Shown here one piece after another: positions 6,612-14,460 of a DNA stretch of 22,820 nucleotides. The DNA is taken from assembly GCF_007095465.1 (NCBI RefSeq), contig NZ_SDGL01000017.1, forward strand, positions 1 to 22,820. The letters run 5' to 3'. A model generated the notes under the pieces. That model did not search any database, was not told where the DNA came from, and was given only the letters and a program-made list of their open reading frames with translations. The DNA is from Lactobacillus mulieris (GTDB lineage: Bacteria; Bacillota; Bacilli; Lactobacillales; Lactobacillaceae). How positions within the stretch are numbered: the stretch's first letter is position 1; every line of letters begins with the position of its first letter. Made by a program: the position numbers and the translations under genes.

Positions 6612-8432
6612 ATGAAAACTAAAAAAATCACTGGCGTTGCTACCGCAGCTCTGCTCGCCTCCGTTGCTGTGCCAGTTACCAACAATTTAGCTAATATCGA
6701 AACTTCATATACTGTTAAGGCAGCCACCAAGGAGCAGGCCTTTTTAAATACTGCTGTACCTAATGCAGAAGTAGCTTCTGCAAGGTATGGAACGTATACT
6801 TCAGTTATGCTTGCGCAAGCAATACTTGAATCAGGTTGGGGTGTTTCATCTTTAGCTACACAAGCCAATAATTTATTTGGTATGAAAGGTTCTTACAACG
6901 GTCAATCTTATTATGCAGATACTGCCGAATGGGCAGCAGGAACCGGTTATTATAACATAAATGCCGGCTTTAGAAAATATCCTTCTTGGGAAGCATCTTT
7001 TGAAGATAATGGATATCTATTGAGAACCGGTACTTACGGTTATTCAAATCGTTATAGAATGGCATGGGTTGAAAATGCTGCTAATTATCAAGTAGCTACT
7101 CAAGGCTTAAAGGATGGGGGGTATGCTACTGATCCTAATTATCCTCGTTCTTTAAACAATGTAATTCAATATTATGGCCTTAATCAATATGATCCATCTA
7201 TCGATAACACTACTAGAGTAATGAAAGTTACGTCTAATGGAACAGTATATTCAGGTCCTGCTAGTCCTAATGTAGTTAGTGCTACTGGAAGTGTAACAGC
7301 TGGTCAAGTTATTACGGTAGATAAAACTATAACTTATAAAAACGGTATGAGTTACATGCATACTGGCAATGGATGGATTAGTGGTTCACTTTTGGCTGGT
7401 GGGTCAAGTCAATCCCCTGTTAATGAAAAACCGGGAACAAGTAGTAATTCAGGATCTCCAATTGCCAAAATAACATATTCATCACCAGTATATGTGTGGG
7501 AAGGACCAAATAAGAATATTACTAGTCGAACATTGTCTGTAGGCTCAAGTTGGAAGATATTTGGTAAAACCACTGTAAATGGCGAAACATGGTATAACTT
7601 AGGTGGAAATCAATGGATTTTAGCTAAATATGTATATGCAACAGGATTATCATCTGTACCAACAGTTAATACTAGTGCAAGTACAACAACCACTGCCAAA
7701 ACAAATAGTAATACTCAAAGTAACTTTGTTTCAGAAAGAACAGTAAAGAAAGTAAACTATGTACCAGGTTACGGAATAATGCTCTGGAAGAACCCAGGAT
7801 CCGAAATGCTGGGAAGATACTTGTCTCATGGCAGCCGCTGGCAAGTATATGGCTATGTAACAGTGAATGGCAATAAATGGTACAATCTTGGTGGTAACCA
7901 ATGGGTAGATGGAAGATACCTAGTAGATGGAAATGCGACAGTAGCAGGAGAAAGTAAAAAAGCTACTACAGCTACTCCAAGCAACTTTGTTTCAGAAAGA
8001 ACAGTAAAGAAAGTAAATTATGTACCAGGTTATGGAATAATGCTCTGGAAGAACCCAGGATCAGGAATGCTGGGAAGATACTTAGCTCATGGTAGTCGTT
8101 GGCAAGTATATGGTTATGTGACAGTAAATGGCAATAAGTGGTATAACCTTGGTGGCAATCAATGGGCTGACGGAAGATATTTAGTAGATGATGCAACTAA
8201 AAATAATATAACTTCTGTAGAAAATATGAGTGCAGTAGGCCAAGTCAACTACGTACCAGGTTACGGAATCATGGTATGGAAGAATCCAGGTTCAGGAATG
8301 CTAGGTAGATATTTGCCTCATGGCAGTCGTTGGAGAGTATTTAAGAAAGCAACTCTTGCTAATGGCACAACTTGGTATAACCTAGGTGGCGACCAATGGG
8401 TTGATGGTCAGTATCTTAAATTAGAAAACTAA
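6612..8432 (+). CDS. Secreted N-acetylglucosaminidase-type autolysin with SH3-like repeats
   Basis: A predicted peptidoglycan hydrolase that cuts glycan strands outside the cell. The Sec signal peptide covers residues 1-37 (KTKK, hydrophobic core, cleavage probably after VKA). A glucosaminidase domain of the FlgJ/LytG type follows at about 38-190, with the expected catalytic glutamate E73 in AQAILESGWG and NNLFG just after. From about 203 to the end there are five SH3-like modules of the form VNYVPGYGI..W.NPG..WYNLGGNQW. Two of them (371-440 and 458-527) are almost identical, and the first two are diverged. These probably bind the wall. The ATG at 6612 is chosen because TGGAGGGA lies just upstream and a signal peptide starts there. 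An in-frame TTG at 6594 overlaps the ribosome binding site and is unlikely. The gene is 606 codons and monocistronic. Confidence 0.9.
   Translation: MKTKKITGVATAALLASVAVPVTNNLANIETSYTVKAATKEQAFLNTAVPNAEVASARYGTYTSVMLAQAILESGWGVSSLATQANNLFGMKGSYNGQSYYADTAEWAAGTGYYNINAGFRKYPSWEASFEDNGYLLRTGTYGYSNRYRMAWVENAANYQVATQGLKDGGYATDPNYPRSLNNVIQYYGLNQYDPSIDNTTRVMKVTSNGTVYSGPASPNVVSATGSVTAGQVITVDKTITYKNGMSYMHTGNGWISGSLLAGGSSQSPVNEKPGTSSNSGSPIAKITYSSPVYVWEGPNKNITSRTLSVGSSWKIFGKTTVNGETWYNLGGNQWILAKYVYATGLSSVPTVNTSASTTTTAKTNSNTQSNFVSERTVKKVNYVPGYGIMLWKNPGSEMLGRYLSHGSRWQVYGYVTVNGNKWYNLGGNQWVDGRYLVDGNATVAGESKKATTATPSNFVSERTVKKVNYVPGYGIMLWKNPGSGMLGRYLAHGSRWQVYGYVTVNGNKWYNLGGNQWADGRYLVDDATKNNITSVENMSAVGQVNYVPGYGIMVWKNPGSGMLGRYLPHGSRWRVFKKATLANGTTWYNLGGDQWVDGQYLKLEN
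7722..8429 (+). repeat. Tandem repeats encoding wall-binding SH3-like modules
   Basis: Unit A (7722-7930) and unit B (7983-8191) lie 261 bp (87 codons) apart and differ at only scattered, mostly third-position bases. Unit C (8247-8429) is a shorter, more diverged copy starting 231 bp after the matching point of B. All period lengths are multiples of three, so gain or loss of a unit would keep the frame. Confidence 0.9.
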
Positions 8433-8443
8433 TGAATTTCAAT

Positions 8444-8474
8444 AGAGTTCTCTTTGATTAGAGAACTCTTTTTG
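8444..8474 (+). terminator. Intrinsic terminator of the autolysin gene
   Basis: AGAGTTCTCT (8444-8453) pairs perfectly with AGAGAACTCT (8460-8469) around TTGATT and is followed by TTTTT. Confidence 0.9.
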
Positions 8475-8512
8475 TTATCCTTTTCTTATGATAAATAAAG
8501 AAGGGAAATATC

Positions 8513-10300
8513 ATGCTTTTAGTAATTTTAATGGCTTTGGTTATTCCAATTTTGATGGCCAAATTTAATTTACGAAATATTCCTACAGCTGTTGCTGAAA
8601 TTATCGTAGGAATTATTTTAGGAGTTAGTGGATTTAATTGGGTTGATACTAGTAATAGTCAATTGAATTTTTTATCTAATTTAGGGGTTATTATTCTGAT
8701 TTTTTTATCAGGAATGGAAATAGAATTCGACCTTTTTAATAAAAAGCAGGACTCGCAAATAAATCCTGTAAAAATAGCAGCCATATCTTTCTTAGGAATT
8801 GCTATTTTTTCAGTTTCTTTAGGAGTAGTGTTATCGATTTTGGGGTTGTTTAAAGATATATTTTTAGCAAGTATTATTTTTATGACAGTCGCCTTAGGAG
8901 TAGTTATTGCTACTTTAAAAGAAAAAGAGATTTTGAGTAAGACAATTGGTCAGAGTATTTTATTAACTGCAGTATTAGGGGAAGTAATTCCGTTATTAGG
9001 ATTAACAATCTATGCTTCGATTCACGGTGGAGATGCAGAAAAGTTGTGGTTAATTATCCTTTTATTCTTGGCTGCAATCGTCTTGTTAATTCGTTTTAAA
9101 AGACCTTATCTTTGGTTTAACAAAATTACCAAACAGACTACGCAAATAGATATTCGTCTAGCATTTTTTTTGATTTTTGCTTTAGTATCAATTGCTGAAA
9201 AAGTTGGTGCAGAAAACATTTTGGGTGCTTTCTTAGCGGGTATAGTAATGAAATTACTAGAACCTAGTGAGGCTACCAAGGATAAACTTACTTCTATTGG
9301 TTATGGATTTTTTATTCCATTTTTCTTTATGATGACAGGAGCTAAGCTTAATCTGAAAAGCCTGTTTACTAATCAAGCAGCTTTAATGTTATTACCTATT
9401 CTGGTTTTAGCATTCTTTATTGCAAAACTTCCAGCTGCCTTGACATATTTGAAATTTTTTACTAAGGGAAATGCATTAGCTGGTGGCTTGCTTACAGCTA
9501 CAACGATTACGATTGTTTTACCAACTTTACAAGTTGCACGAAAATTAAATGCTATTAGTCAAACACAATCAGATGCTTTTACTTTAGCAGCTATCATTAC
9601 TTGTATTGCAGGGCCGATTATTTTTAATTCATTGTTTAAATTAGCACCAGAAGATAAAATTAAAGAAAAAGTACTAATTTATGGTGCAAATGTTTTTTCT
9701 GTTGCTGTAGCTCAAGAACTTCATAATAAATGGTATTCAGTTGAAATGATTACTGATGATCAAGAGGCGTATAATACCTATAAAAGCCGAGTGGAATCAT
9801 TAGTGTATTGTGATAATATTTTAGCAACTACCGATTTTAATTATGATATCGTTGCAAGTTCTGGATCAGATGATGAACGAAATTATGAATTTGCTAAAAA
9901 AGCAAAAGAAGCAGGAACTCAAAGAGTTATTGTTAGACAAAAACAGCCGGATGCTAACCGAATTGCTGAATTAGGTCAATTAGATATTGAGGTTTTTAAT
10001 GGATACAGTGCTAGAACTTCTGCAATGAGAGCTTTGATAGAATCACCAGCCTTTTATGAAATTTTAACTGATTCTGATAATATTCTTTATGATGTTAAAA
10101 TTCAAAACCATCGCTATGCAGGTCATCAGTTAATGGATTTATCTTTTATTGATAAAATTACTGTTAGTCGGATTAAGCGCGATGGTGAATGGCTAGCTCC
10201 GCATGGAACTACTGTTTTAGAAGTAGGGGATGAGATAGTTTATACTGGAAAAGTTGAAGATGCGGATATGATTAGAGAACTGTTGAGTAGAAAAAATTAG
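8513..10300 (+). CDS. CPA2-family cation/proton antiporter with C-terminal RCK domains
   Basis: A membrane antiporter for K+ or Na+ against H+ of the Kef/CpaA type. Residues 1-375 form the Na/H-exchanger domain with about 12 hydrophobic segments. A TrkA-N (RCK_N) domain starts near 387 (VLIYGANVFSVAVAQEL) and an RCK_C domain spans about 515-593 (DVKIQNHRYAGHQL to GDEIVYTG). The usual GxGxxG nucleotide loop of RCK_N is reduced to GANVFS, so canonical NAD(H) binding is doubtful. RCK_C domains in Firmicute potassium proteins often bind c-di-AMP (S. aureus CpaA, KtrA), so control by that nucleotide is plausible but not shown here. The start is ATG with AGAAGGGA about 8 bases upstream. It is monocistronic between two terminators. 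The transported ion is an inference. Confidence 0.87.
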   Translation: MLLVILMALVIPILMAKFNLRNIPTAVAEIIVGIILGVSGFNWVDTSNSQLNFLSNLGVIILIFLSGMEIEFDLFNKKQDSQINPVKIAAISFLGIAIFSVSLGVVLSILGLFKDIFLASIIFMTVALGVVIATLKEKEILSKTIGQSILLTAVLGEVIPLLGLTIYASIHGGDAEKLWLIILLFLAAIVLLIRFKRPYLWFNKITKQTTQIDIRLAFFLIFALVSIAEKVGAENILGAFLAGIVMKLLEPSEATKDKLTSIGYGFFIPFFFMMTGAKLNLKSLFTNQAALMLLPILVLAFFIAKLPAALTYLKFFTKGNALAGGLLTATTITIVLPTLQVARKLNAISQTQSDAFTLAAIITCIAGPIIFNSLFKLAPEDKIKEKVLIYGANVFSVAVAQELHNKWYSVEMITDDQEAYNTYKSRVESLVYCDNILATTDFNYDIVASSGSDDERNYEFAKKAKEAGTQRVIVRQKQPDANRIAELGQLDIEVFNGYSARTSAMRALIESPAFYEILTDSDNILYDVKIQNHRYAGHQLMDLSFIDKITVSRIKRDGEWLAPHGTTVLEVGDEIVYTGKVEDADMIRELLSRKN

Positions 10301-10307
10301 GTAAAAC

Positions 10308-10337
10308 AAAAGGGCGTGCAAAGCACGTCCTTTTTTA
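10308..10337. terminator. Two-way terminator between the antiporter and 3D-protein genes
   Basis: AAAAGGGCGTGC (10308-10319) pairs with GCACGTCCTTTT (10323-10334), with one G-T pair, around AAA and followed by T's. A's on the left arm make it usable from the minus strand too, where the next gene ends at 10371. Confidence 0.85.
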
Positions 10338-10370
10338 GGATAGAAATTTATGAATTTTAATTGAGATAAA

Positions 10371-11009
10371 TTAGCCAATGACTTCAACTGTAGCGTATAA
10401 AATACCAGCAGCAGGGACTTGACTATTTGGCATAGCAACATCCAATTGATTAGGGTTGGCAGCTGCAAAACCACCAGTATCATTAACTACTCGATACCAA
10501 ACAGTTCCGTCTGAAAGAGTAATTTTTAATCTAGTTCCTTTAGGGAAAACTGATAAATTAGCAGCAACGCCACCATAGCCCATATTTGAACCTAAAGCGG
10601 CAGGATCATAAAAGCTAAGTTTAAAAGTTCCCTTGTTTACACCAGATATGTTTTGAGTATTTGCTTGGCTTGTAGTATTAGCAGTTGGTGTTGGAGCTTG
10701 GGTAACTGCTTGTTGAGCTTGTTTTTGTTCTTCTTGTGCCTTAGCTTCAGCTTCAGCCTTAGCTTGAGCATCCATTTTAGCTTGTTCAGCTTTAGCATTT
10801 TTAGTTAGTTCTTCAATAGCAGCTTTTTGTCTTTCTTTGATTAATTTAGCACGCATTCTAACTGGTTTGATGGTATCATTAACCAAACTAGTTGATACGT
10901 TATAATTTGTTTTTTCTGAAGCTGCTTGAGTTGGATTTACTTCAATAAAGTTTACAATTAATAATGAAATAGCCACAATAGTAGCAGCAAAACGCTTAGT
11001 TAATAAAAT
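10371..11009 (-). CDS. Secreted 3D-domain protein, probable wall-active enzyme
   Basis: The C-terminal 90 residues form a 3D (three-aspartate) domain, the double-psi barrel of MltA, YocH and Rpf2-like wall enzymes. It shows SFYDPAALGSNMGYGGVAA, then VVNDTGGF and LDVAMPNS, with all three aspartates present. The middle is an Ala/Gln/Lys/Glu-rich helix and linker (about 55-120). The N-terminus reads LLTKRFAATIVAISLLIVNF..PTQA-A, a good signal peptide. The first canonical start, GTG at 10974-10976, would remove its KR charges and has no ribosome binding site. A clear AGAGGGAG (11020-11027) lies 10 bases before an in-frame ATT at 11007-11009, so I place the start there (212 residues) and give GTG (201 residues) as the alternative. 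No wall-anchor motif is visible. Confidence 0.8.
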   Translation of the reverse strand: MLLTKRFAATIVAISLLIVNFIEVNPTQAASEKTNYNVSTSLVNDTIKPVRMRAKLIKERQKAAIEELTKNAKAEQAKMDAQAKAEAEAKAQEEQKQAQQAVTQAPTPTANTTSQANTQNISGVNKGTFKLSFYDPAALGSNMGYGGVAANLSVFPKGTRLKITLSDGTVWYRVVNDTGGFAAANPNQLDVAMPNSQVPAAGILYATVEVIG

Positions 11010-11083
11010 AAAAAATCTACTCCCTCTAAAATTAATAACTTTTTATTTCGATAATTAATAAATACTATTTCTTAATAGGTAAT

Positions 11084-11089
11084 ATTATA
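11084..11089 (-). promoter_or_regulatory. Possible -10 box of the 3D-protein gene
   Basis: A perfect TATAAT on the minus strand lies about 75 bp upstream of the likely start. No good -35 is seen 17 bp upstream, so this is a weak call in very AT-rich DNA. Confidence 0.3.
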
Positions 11090-11201
11090 TAAATAGAATG
11101 TTTCAGAACTTTAATAGTAAAATTACAAATACTAGTGATTTGAAATAAATATTACATTTTGGTTACAAGTAGAAATACAAATGTAAAAAAGGAGATCCTA
11201 T

Positions 11202-11570
11202 ATGACAAATCGTAATATCTTTCCTATAATTTATGCAGTTATTTCAGCTGTTTTAACTTTTATTGCTATGTTTTTTATATTGTTTAATACTTTTCATATG
11301 AATTTGAGCTTTACAATTTTTGGAGCAGCAATAATAGCGGTTATGTTTTATATTTATTCATATTTTAGAGCCCATGCCTCTGCTGAAATTAAGAGAATTG
11401 TCTATCAATATGGCCTTGATGATGCAGAATTAGCAAGGCTGACTGGTTTGAAGAAATCAGATTTTCCAATTTATCAAGATAAATTGCAATTGATTTTACC
11501 TAAGAGAATGTGGCCACGTGTATTACATATTTTGCAAGAATATGAACAAGAGCAAAAAAGTAAAGGTTAA
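11202..11570 (+). CDS. Small two-TM membrane protein of unknown function
   Basis: I do not recognise a named family for this 122-residue protein. Two hydrophobic helices (about 7-29 and 35-55, separated by a short NTFHMNLS loop) form a hairpin at the N-terminus. A hydrophilic cytoplasmic tail of about 65 residues follows, with mixed charge and a helical look (EIKRIVYQYGLDDAELARLTGLKKSDF, quoted only in part here as its key portion LDDAELARLTGL). The ribosome binding site AAGGAG is 7 bases before the ATG. The gene precedes the ABC-F gene by 57 bp, and no terminator separates them. The tail could be a small interaction domain, but there is no evidence for a partner. Confidence 0.78.
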   Translation: MTNRNIFPIIYAVISAVLTFIAMFFILFNTFHMNLSFTIFGAAIIAVMFYIYSYFRAHASAEIKRIVYQYGLDDAELARLTGLKKSDFPIYQDKLQLILPKRMWPRVLHILQEYEQEQKSKG

Positions 11571-11586
11571 GGCAAATTATACATAT

Positions 11587-11597
11587 TGCTATATAAT
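11587..11597 (+). promoter_or_regulatory. Possible extended -10 promoter of the ABC-F gene
   Basis: TGC followed by TATATAAT at 11587-11597 gives an extended -10 in either of two overlapping registers. No recognisable -35 lies 17 bp upstream. It would start transcripts about 20 bases before the AGGGAG ribosome binding site. Confidence 0.4.
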
Positions 11598-11627
11598 AAT
11601 TCTTAACTGACAAAAAGGGAGAAAAAA

Positions 11628-13169
11628 GTGAGCTTATTAACAGTTACTGGCTTAAGCCAGGGATTCATTGATAAAACTTTATATGAAGATGCAAATTTTG
11701 TATTGAATAAAGAAGATCATATGGGAGTTACTGGTCAAAATGGAGTTGGTAAATCAACTTTAATTAAAATTTTAACTGGTGAAATTGTACCCGATGATGG
11801 ACAAGTTAAGTGGCAAAAGAATATAAAGGTTGGATATCTTGATCAATATGCCAAATTAACGCCTGGTATGACTTTGAAATCATTTTTAAAAACGGCTTTT
11901 GCAGATTTATTTGCACAAGAAGAGAAGTTAAACAATTTATATGTTGAATATAGTGAAAAAGGTGATCAAACATTACTGGATAAGGCAGGGAAAATTCAAA
12001 CTCATTTAGAAGAAGTGGGCTTTTATGATATTGATACTGCAATTGATCAAGTAGCAAGTGGACTAGGGTTACTTGAATTAGGCTATGATAAAGATGTTAG
12101 TGAAATGTCTGGTGGTCAAAGATCGAAGCTGATTTTAGCTAAATTACTTTTAGAAAAACCGCAAGTGTTAGTATTAGATGAACCAACTAATTATCTTGAT
12201 GTTAATCATATAGATTGGCTAGTTACCTATTTAAATGATTTTGAAGGAGCATTTATCGTAGTTAGCCATGACTATGACTTTTTAGGAAGAATTACTAACT
12301 GCATTATTGATATTGACTTTGGAACAATCACTCGCTATACCGGTGATTTGAAACATGCTATGCGTCAAAAGGCGCAAGATAGGGAAACATACTTAAAAGC
12401 ATATCAAAATCAACAAAGAAAAATAGCCAAAACTGAGGCATATATCCGTAAAAATAAAGCAGGTACACGTGCTAAAAGTGCGCGTTCAAGACAAAAACAA
12501 CTTGATCGAATGGAGAAATTAACTCCCCCACAAAATAATAAAAGGGCCAAATTTGATTTCCCATATGTAGCTACTGCCTCTAATTTATTACTACAAACTC
12601 AAGACTTAGTCATTGGATATGATCAAGCATTAGTGAAACATGCGTTTAATTTTAGTGTGGGTGGAAATGAAAAAGTGGCTGTGACTGGTTTTAATGGTAT
12701 AGGAAAGACCACTTTATTAAAGACTTTGTTAGGGAAATTAAAGCCGGTATATGGTAGTTTTGAATTATCTGCTACAGCAAAACTAGCTTACTTTAAGCAA
12801 GACTTAGCTTGGCCCAATAAAAATATGACACCATTACAATATCTAGCTGAATGCTATGAAAAAATTAAGCCTAAAGAATTGCGACAAGCATTGGCTAGAA
12901 TGGGATTAACAGCACAACAAGCAATGAGTCCACTAGGGGAATTATCAGGTGGGGAGCAAGAAAAAGTGAAATTAGCAAAAATGCAATTTGAACCGGCTAA
13001 TATTCTTTTCCTTGATGAGCCAACTAATCACTTGGATAATGAAACTAAGGATGCTTTGAGAAAAGCTATTGTAAATTTTCCAGGTGCGGTTATCATTGTC
13101 AGCCACGAACGTGATTTCTTTAGAGGAGATTGGGTTGATAAAACAATTGATATTGAAAAAATGAACTAA
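11628..13169 (+). CDS. ABC-F family ATPase, ribosome-associated type
   Basis: A soluble protein with two ATP-binding cassettes and no membrane segment, the ABC-F layout; members act on the ribosome rather than in transport. First cassette: Walker A GQNGVGKS at 36-43, signature SGGQRSK from 161, Walker B with D184 and E185. Second cassette: Walker A GFNGIGKT at 354-361, signature SGGEQEK from 440, and D463/E464. The interdomain segment (about 245-300) is rich in Lys/Arg and forms the helical arms that reach rRNA in ABC-F proteins. The arms are short, unlike the long loops of antibiotic-resistance members, so a housekeeping translation factor of the YbiT/Uup-like kind is more likely. The start is GTG, with AGGGAG 6 bases upstream. 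It is followed 11 bp later by the ThrE pair. Confidence 0.9.
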   Translation: MSLLTVTGLSQGFIDKTLYEDANFVLNKEDHMGVTGQNGVGKSTLIKILTGEIVPDDGQVKWQKNIKVGYLDQYAKLTPGMTLKSFLKTAFADLFAQEEKLNNLYVEYSEKGDQTLLDKAGKIQTHLEEVGFYDIDTAIDQVASGLGLLELGYDKDVSEMSGGQRSKLILAKLLLEKPQVLVLDEPTNYLDVNHIDWLVTYLNDFEGAFIVVSHDYDFLGRITNCIIDIDFGTITRYTGDLKHAMRQKAQDRETYLKAYQNQQRKIAKTEAYIRKNKAGTRAKSARSRQKQLDRMEKLTPPQNNKRAKFDFPYVATASNLLLQTQDLVIGYDQALVKHAFNFSVGGNEKVAVTGFNGIGKTTLLKTLLGKLKPVYGSFELSATAKLAYFKQDLAWPNKNMTPLQYLAECYEKIKPKELRQALARMGLTAQQAMSPLGELSGGEQEKVKLAKMQFEPANILFLDEPTNHLDNETKDALRKAIVNFPGAVIIVSHERDFFRGDWVDKTIDIEKMN

Positions 13170-13180
13170 TTGAGGTCATT

Positions 13181-13948
13181 ATGTTTGAAGATAAAGAACG
13201 TTTAAAAGAAGTGCAAAGGATTTGTTTATTAGCAGGGCACTTGATGATTGAGGGTGGAAGTGAAATGAGTAGAGTTGAGGATACAATGCTTAGAATTGCT
13301 CGCAATGCTGGAGTAACAGATCCTCAAGTCTTTGCTACCCCAACTGGAGTTTTTTTGACCTTAGATTCTGGTCAACTGTCACAGATAGAACAAGTAAGAG
13401 AACGGAATATTAACTTAGAACTAGTTGATCGGGTAAATAATTTATCTCGTCAATTTGCCAATAAAGAAATTGACTTACAGGAATTAGATGAAAAGTTACA
13501 TGACGTAGCAACTAATACAGCGGCTTTTCCTCTGTGGCTCCAATTAGTTGGTGCTGCTAGTTTGTCTTCAACTTTAATGATTTTATTTTTTGATAGTTAT
13601 GATTGGCTTGATTTTCCAGCTGCTGCAATAGTGGGTTGCTTGGGATTCTTAGTTTATTATTTTATTCAAAAATATACTAGAATCAGATTCTTATCTGAGC
13701 TAATAGCAGCTATGTTTATGGCATTATTAACTTACTTAATTCGTTTGCTAGTGCCAGAGTGTTCGATTGATAAAATATTAGTTGGAGCTTTAATGACGCT
13801 GGTACCAGGCTTAGCATTAACTAATGCGCTGCGTGATTTATTCGCAGGAGATTTAATGAGTGGAATTGGACGCTTTGTTGAAGCGGTAATGACGGCACTT
13901 GCTTTAGGTGGTGGAGTAGGTATTATTATGCGGTTTTTAGGTGCTTAA
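13181..13948 (+). CDS. ThrE-type threonine/serine exporter, large subunit
   Basis: This corresponds to the N-terminal (DUF1212) half of ThrE amino-acid exporters. The first 110 residues are hydrophilic and carry the family's helical motif AGHLMIEGGSEMSRVEDTM. Five hydrophobic segments follow from about 115 to 255, including the conserved end LVPGLALTNALRDLFAGDLMSG. Corynebacterium ThrE is a single chain; many Firmicutes split it, with a short second membrane protein directly downstream, as here. It lies 11 bp after the ABC-F stop with its own GAGGT site, so it is probably cotranscribed. Threonine or serine export is a family-level assignment. The true substrate may be another small molecule. 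Confidence 0.87.
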   Translation: MFEDKERLKEVQRICLLAGHLMIEGGSEMSRVEDTMLRIARNAGVTDPQVFATPTGVFLTLDSGQLSQIEQVRERNINLELVDRVNNLSRQFANKEIDLQELDEKLHDVATNTAAFPLWLQLVGAASLSSTLMILFFDSYDWLDFPAAAIVGCLGFLVYYFIQKYTRIRFLSELIAAMFMALLTYLIRLLVPECSIDKILVGALMTLVPGLALTNALRDLFAGDLMSGIGRFVEAVMTALALGGGVGIIMRFLGA

Positions 13949-13949
13949 G

Positions 13950-14411
13950 ATGGCAATATGGTTACAGATTTTAATTAATATTGTATTTTCAATTATTGGC
14001 TCAATGGGGTTTGCATTGACAATTAATGTTCCAAGGCGTGCACTGTTTTTAACTGGAATTAGTGGGGCTTGTGGATGGATGACATATTGGGTGTTAATTA
14101 GATTACACTCAGGAAGAATGATTGCCAATTTAGTTGGGGCTTTTGTAATTGGGATGTTGGGTTTATTTTTTGCAAGAATAAAAAAATGCCCTGTATCAGT
14201 ATTTAACATTCCCGCTCTAGTGCCCCTTGTTCCAGGAGCCCCTGCTTATATGGCTGTACGTGCATTAGTACAAGGTAAATATGATGTGGCTGAGGACTTA
14301 ATGCTAAGAGTAGGAATCATTACGGTTGCTATTGCTCTTGGATTTTTATTATCAACTTTACAAAGTGAATTTATTTATCGTTTGAAGATGCATTATAAGA
14401 ATAAACAGTAA
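13950..14411 (+). CDS. ThrE-type exporter, small subunit (ThrE_2/DUF3815)
   Basis: A short, almost wholly hydrophobic protein of 153 residues with about five membrane helices, matching the C-terminal half of ThrE. It contains VPLVPGAPAYMAVRAL, which mirrors the LVPG segment of the large subunit. The ATG at 13950 is preferred because AGGTG lies 6 bases upstream; a GTG at 13941 in the same frame would overlap the previous gene by 8 bases. The near-overlap means the two halves are translationally coupled and made together. A terminator follows immediately. Confidence 0.85.
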   Translation: MAIWLQILINIVFSIIGSMGFALTINVPRRALFLTGISGACGWMTYWVLIRLHSGRMIANLVGAFVIGMLGLFFARIKKCPVSVFNIPALVPLVPGAPAYMAVRALVQGKYDVAEDLMLRVGIITVAIALGFLLSTLQSEFIYRLKMHYKNKQ

Positions 14412-14444
14412 AAACGACTTGTATCAGGTGATACAGGTCGTTTT
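14411..14444. terminator. Two-way terminator between the ThrE pair and tetR-like gene
   Basis: Arms at 14411-14426 and 14429-14444 pair over 16 positions with one G-T pair, with A4 and T4 at the outer ends. It overlaps the last base of the upstream stop codon and lies 17 bases from the end of the convergent regulator gene. Confidence 0.9.
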
Positions 14445-14460
14445 GCTGTTTACAGATATT

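Noticed and set aside
6461..6868. A 135-codon minus-strand frame over the autolysin start
   Set aside because: It lies antisense to the signal peptide and catalytic domain and has no ribosome binding site; it mirrors the codon bias of the real gene.
7722..8429. Direct repeats as a CRISPR-like or mobile repeat array
   Set aside because: The repeats are in frame inside a coding region, over 180 bp long, and encode a protein module.
11628..13169. ABC-F protein as an antibiotic-resistance determinant
   Set aside because: The interdomain arm is short, and ribosome-protection members have a long antibiotic-resistance loop; housekeeping is more likely, though not proven.
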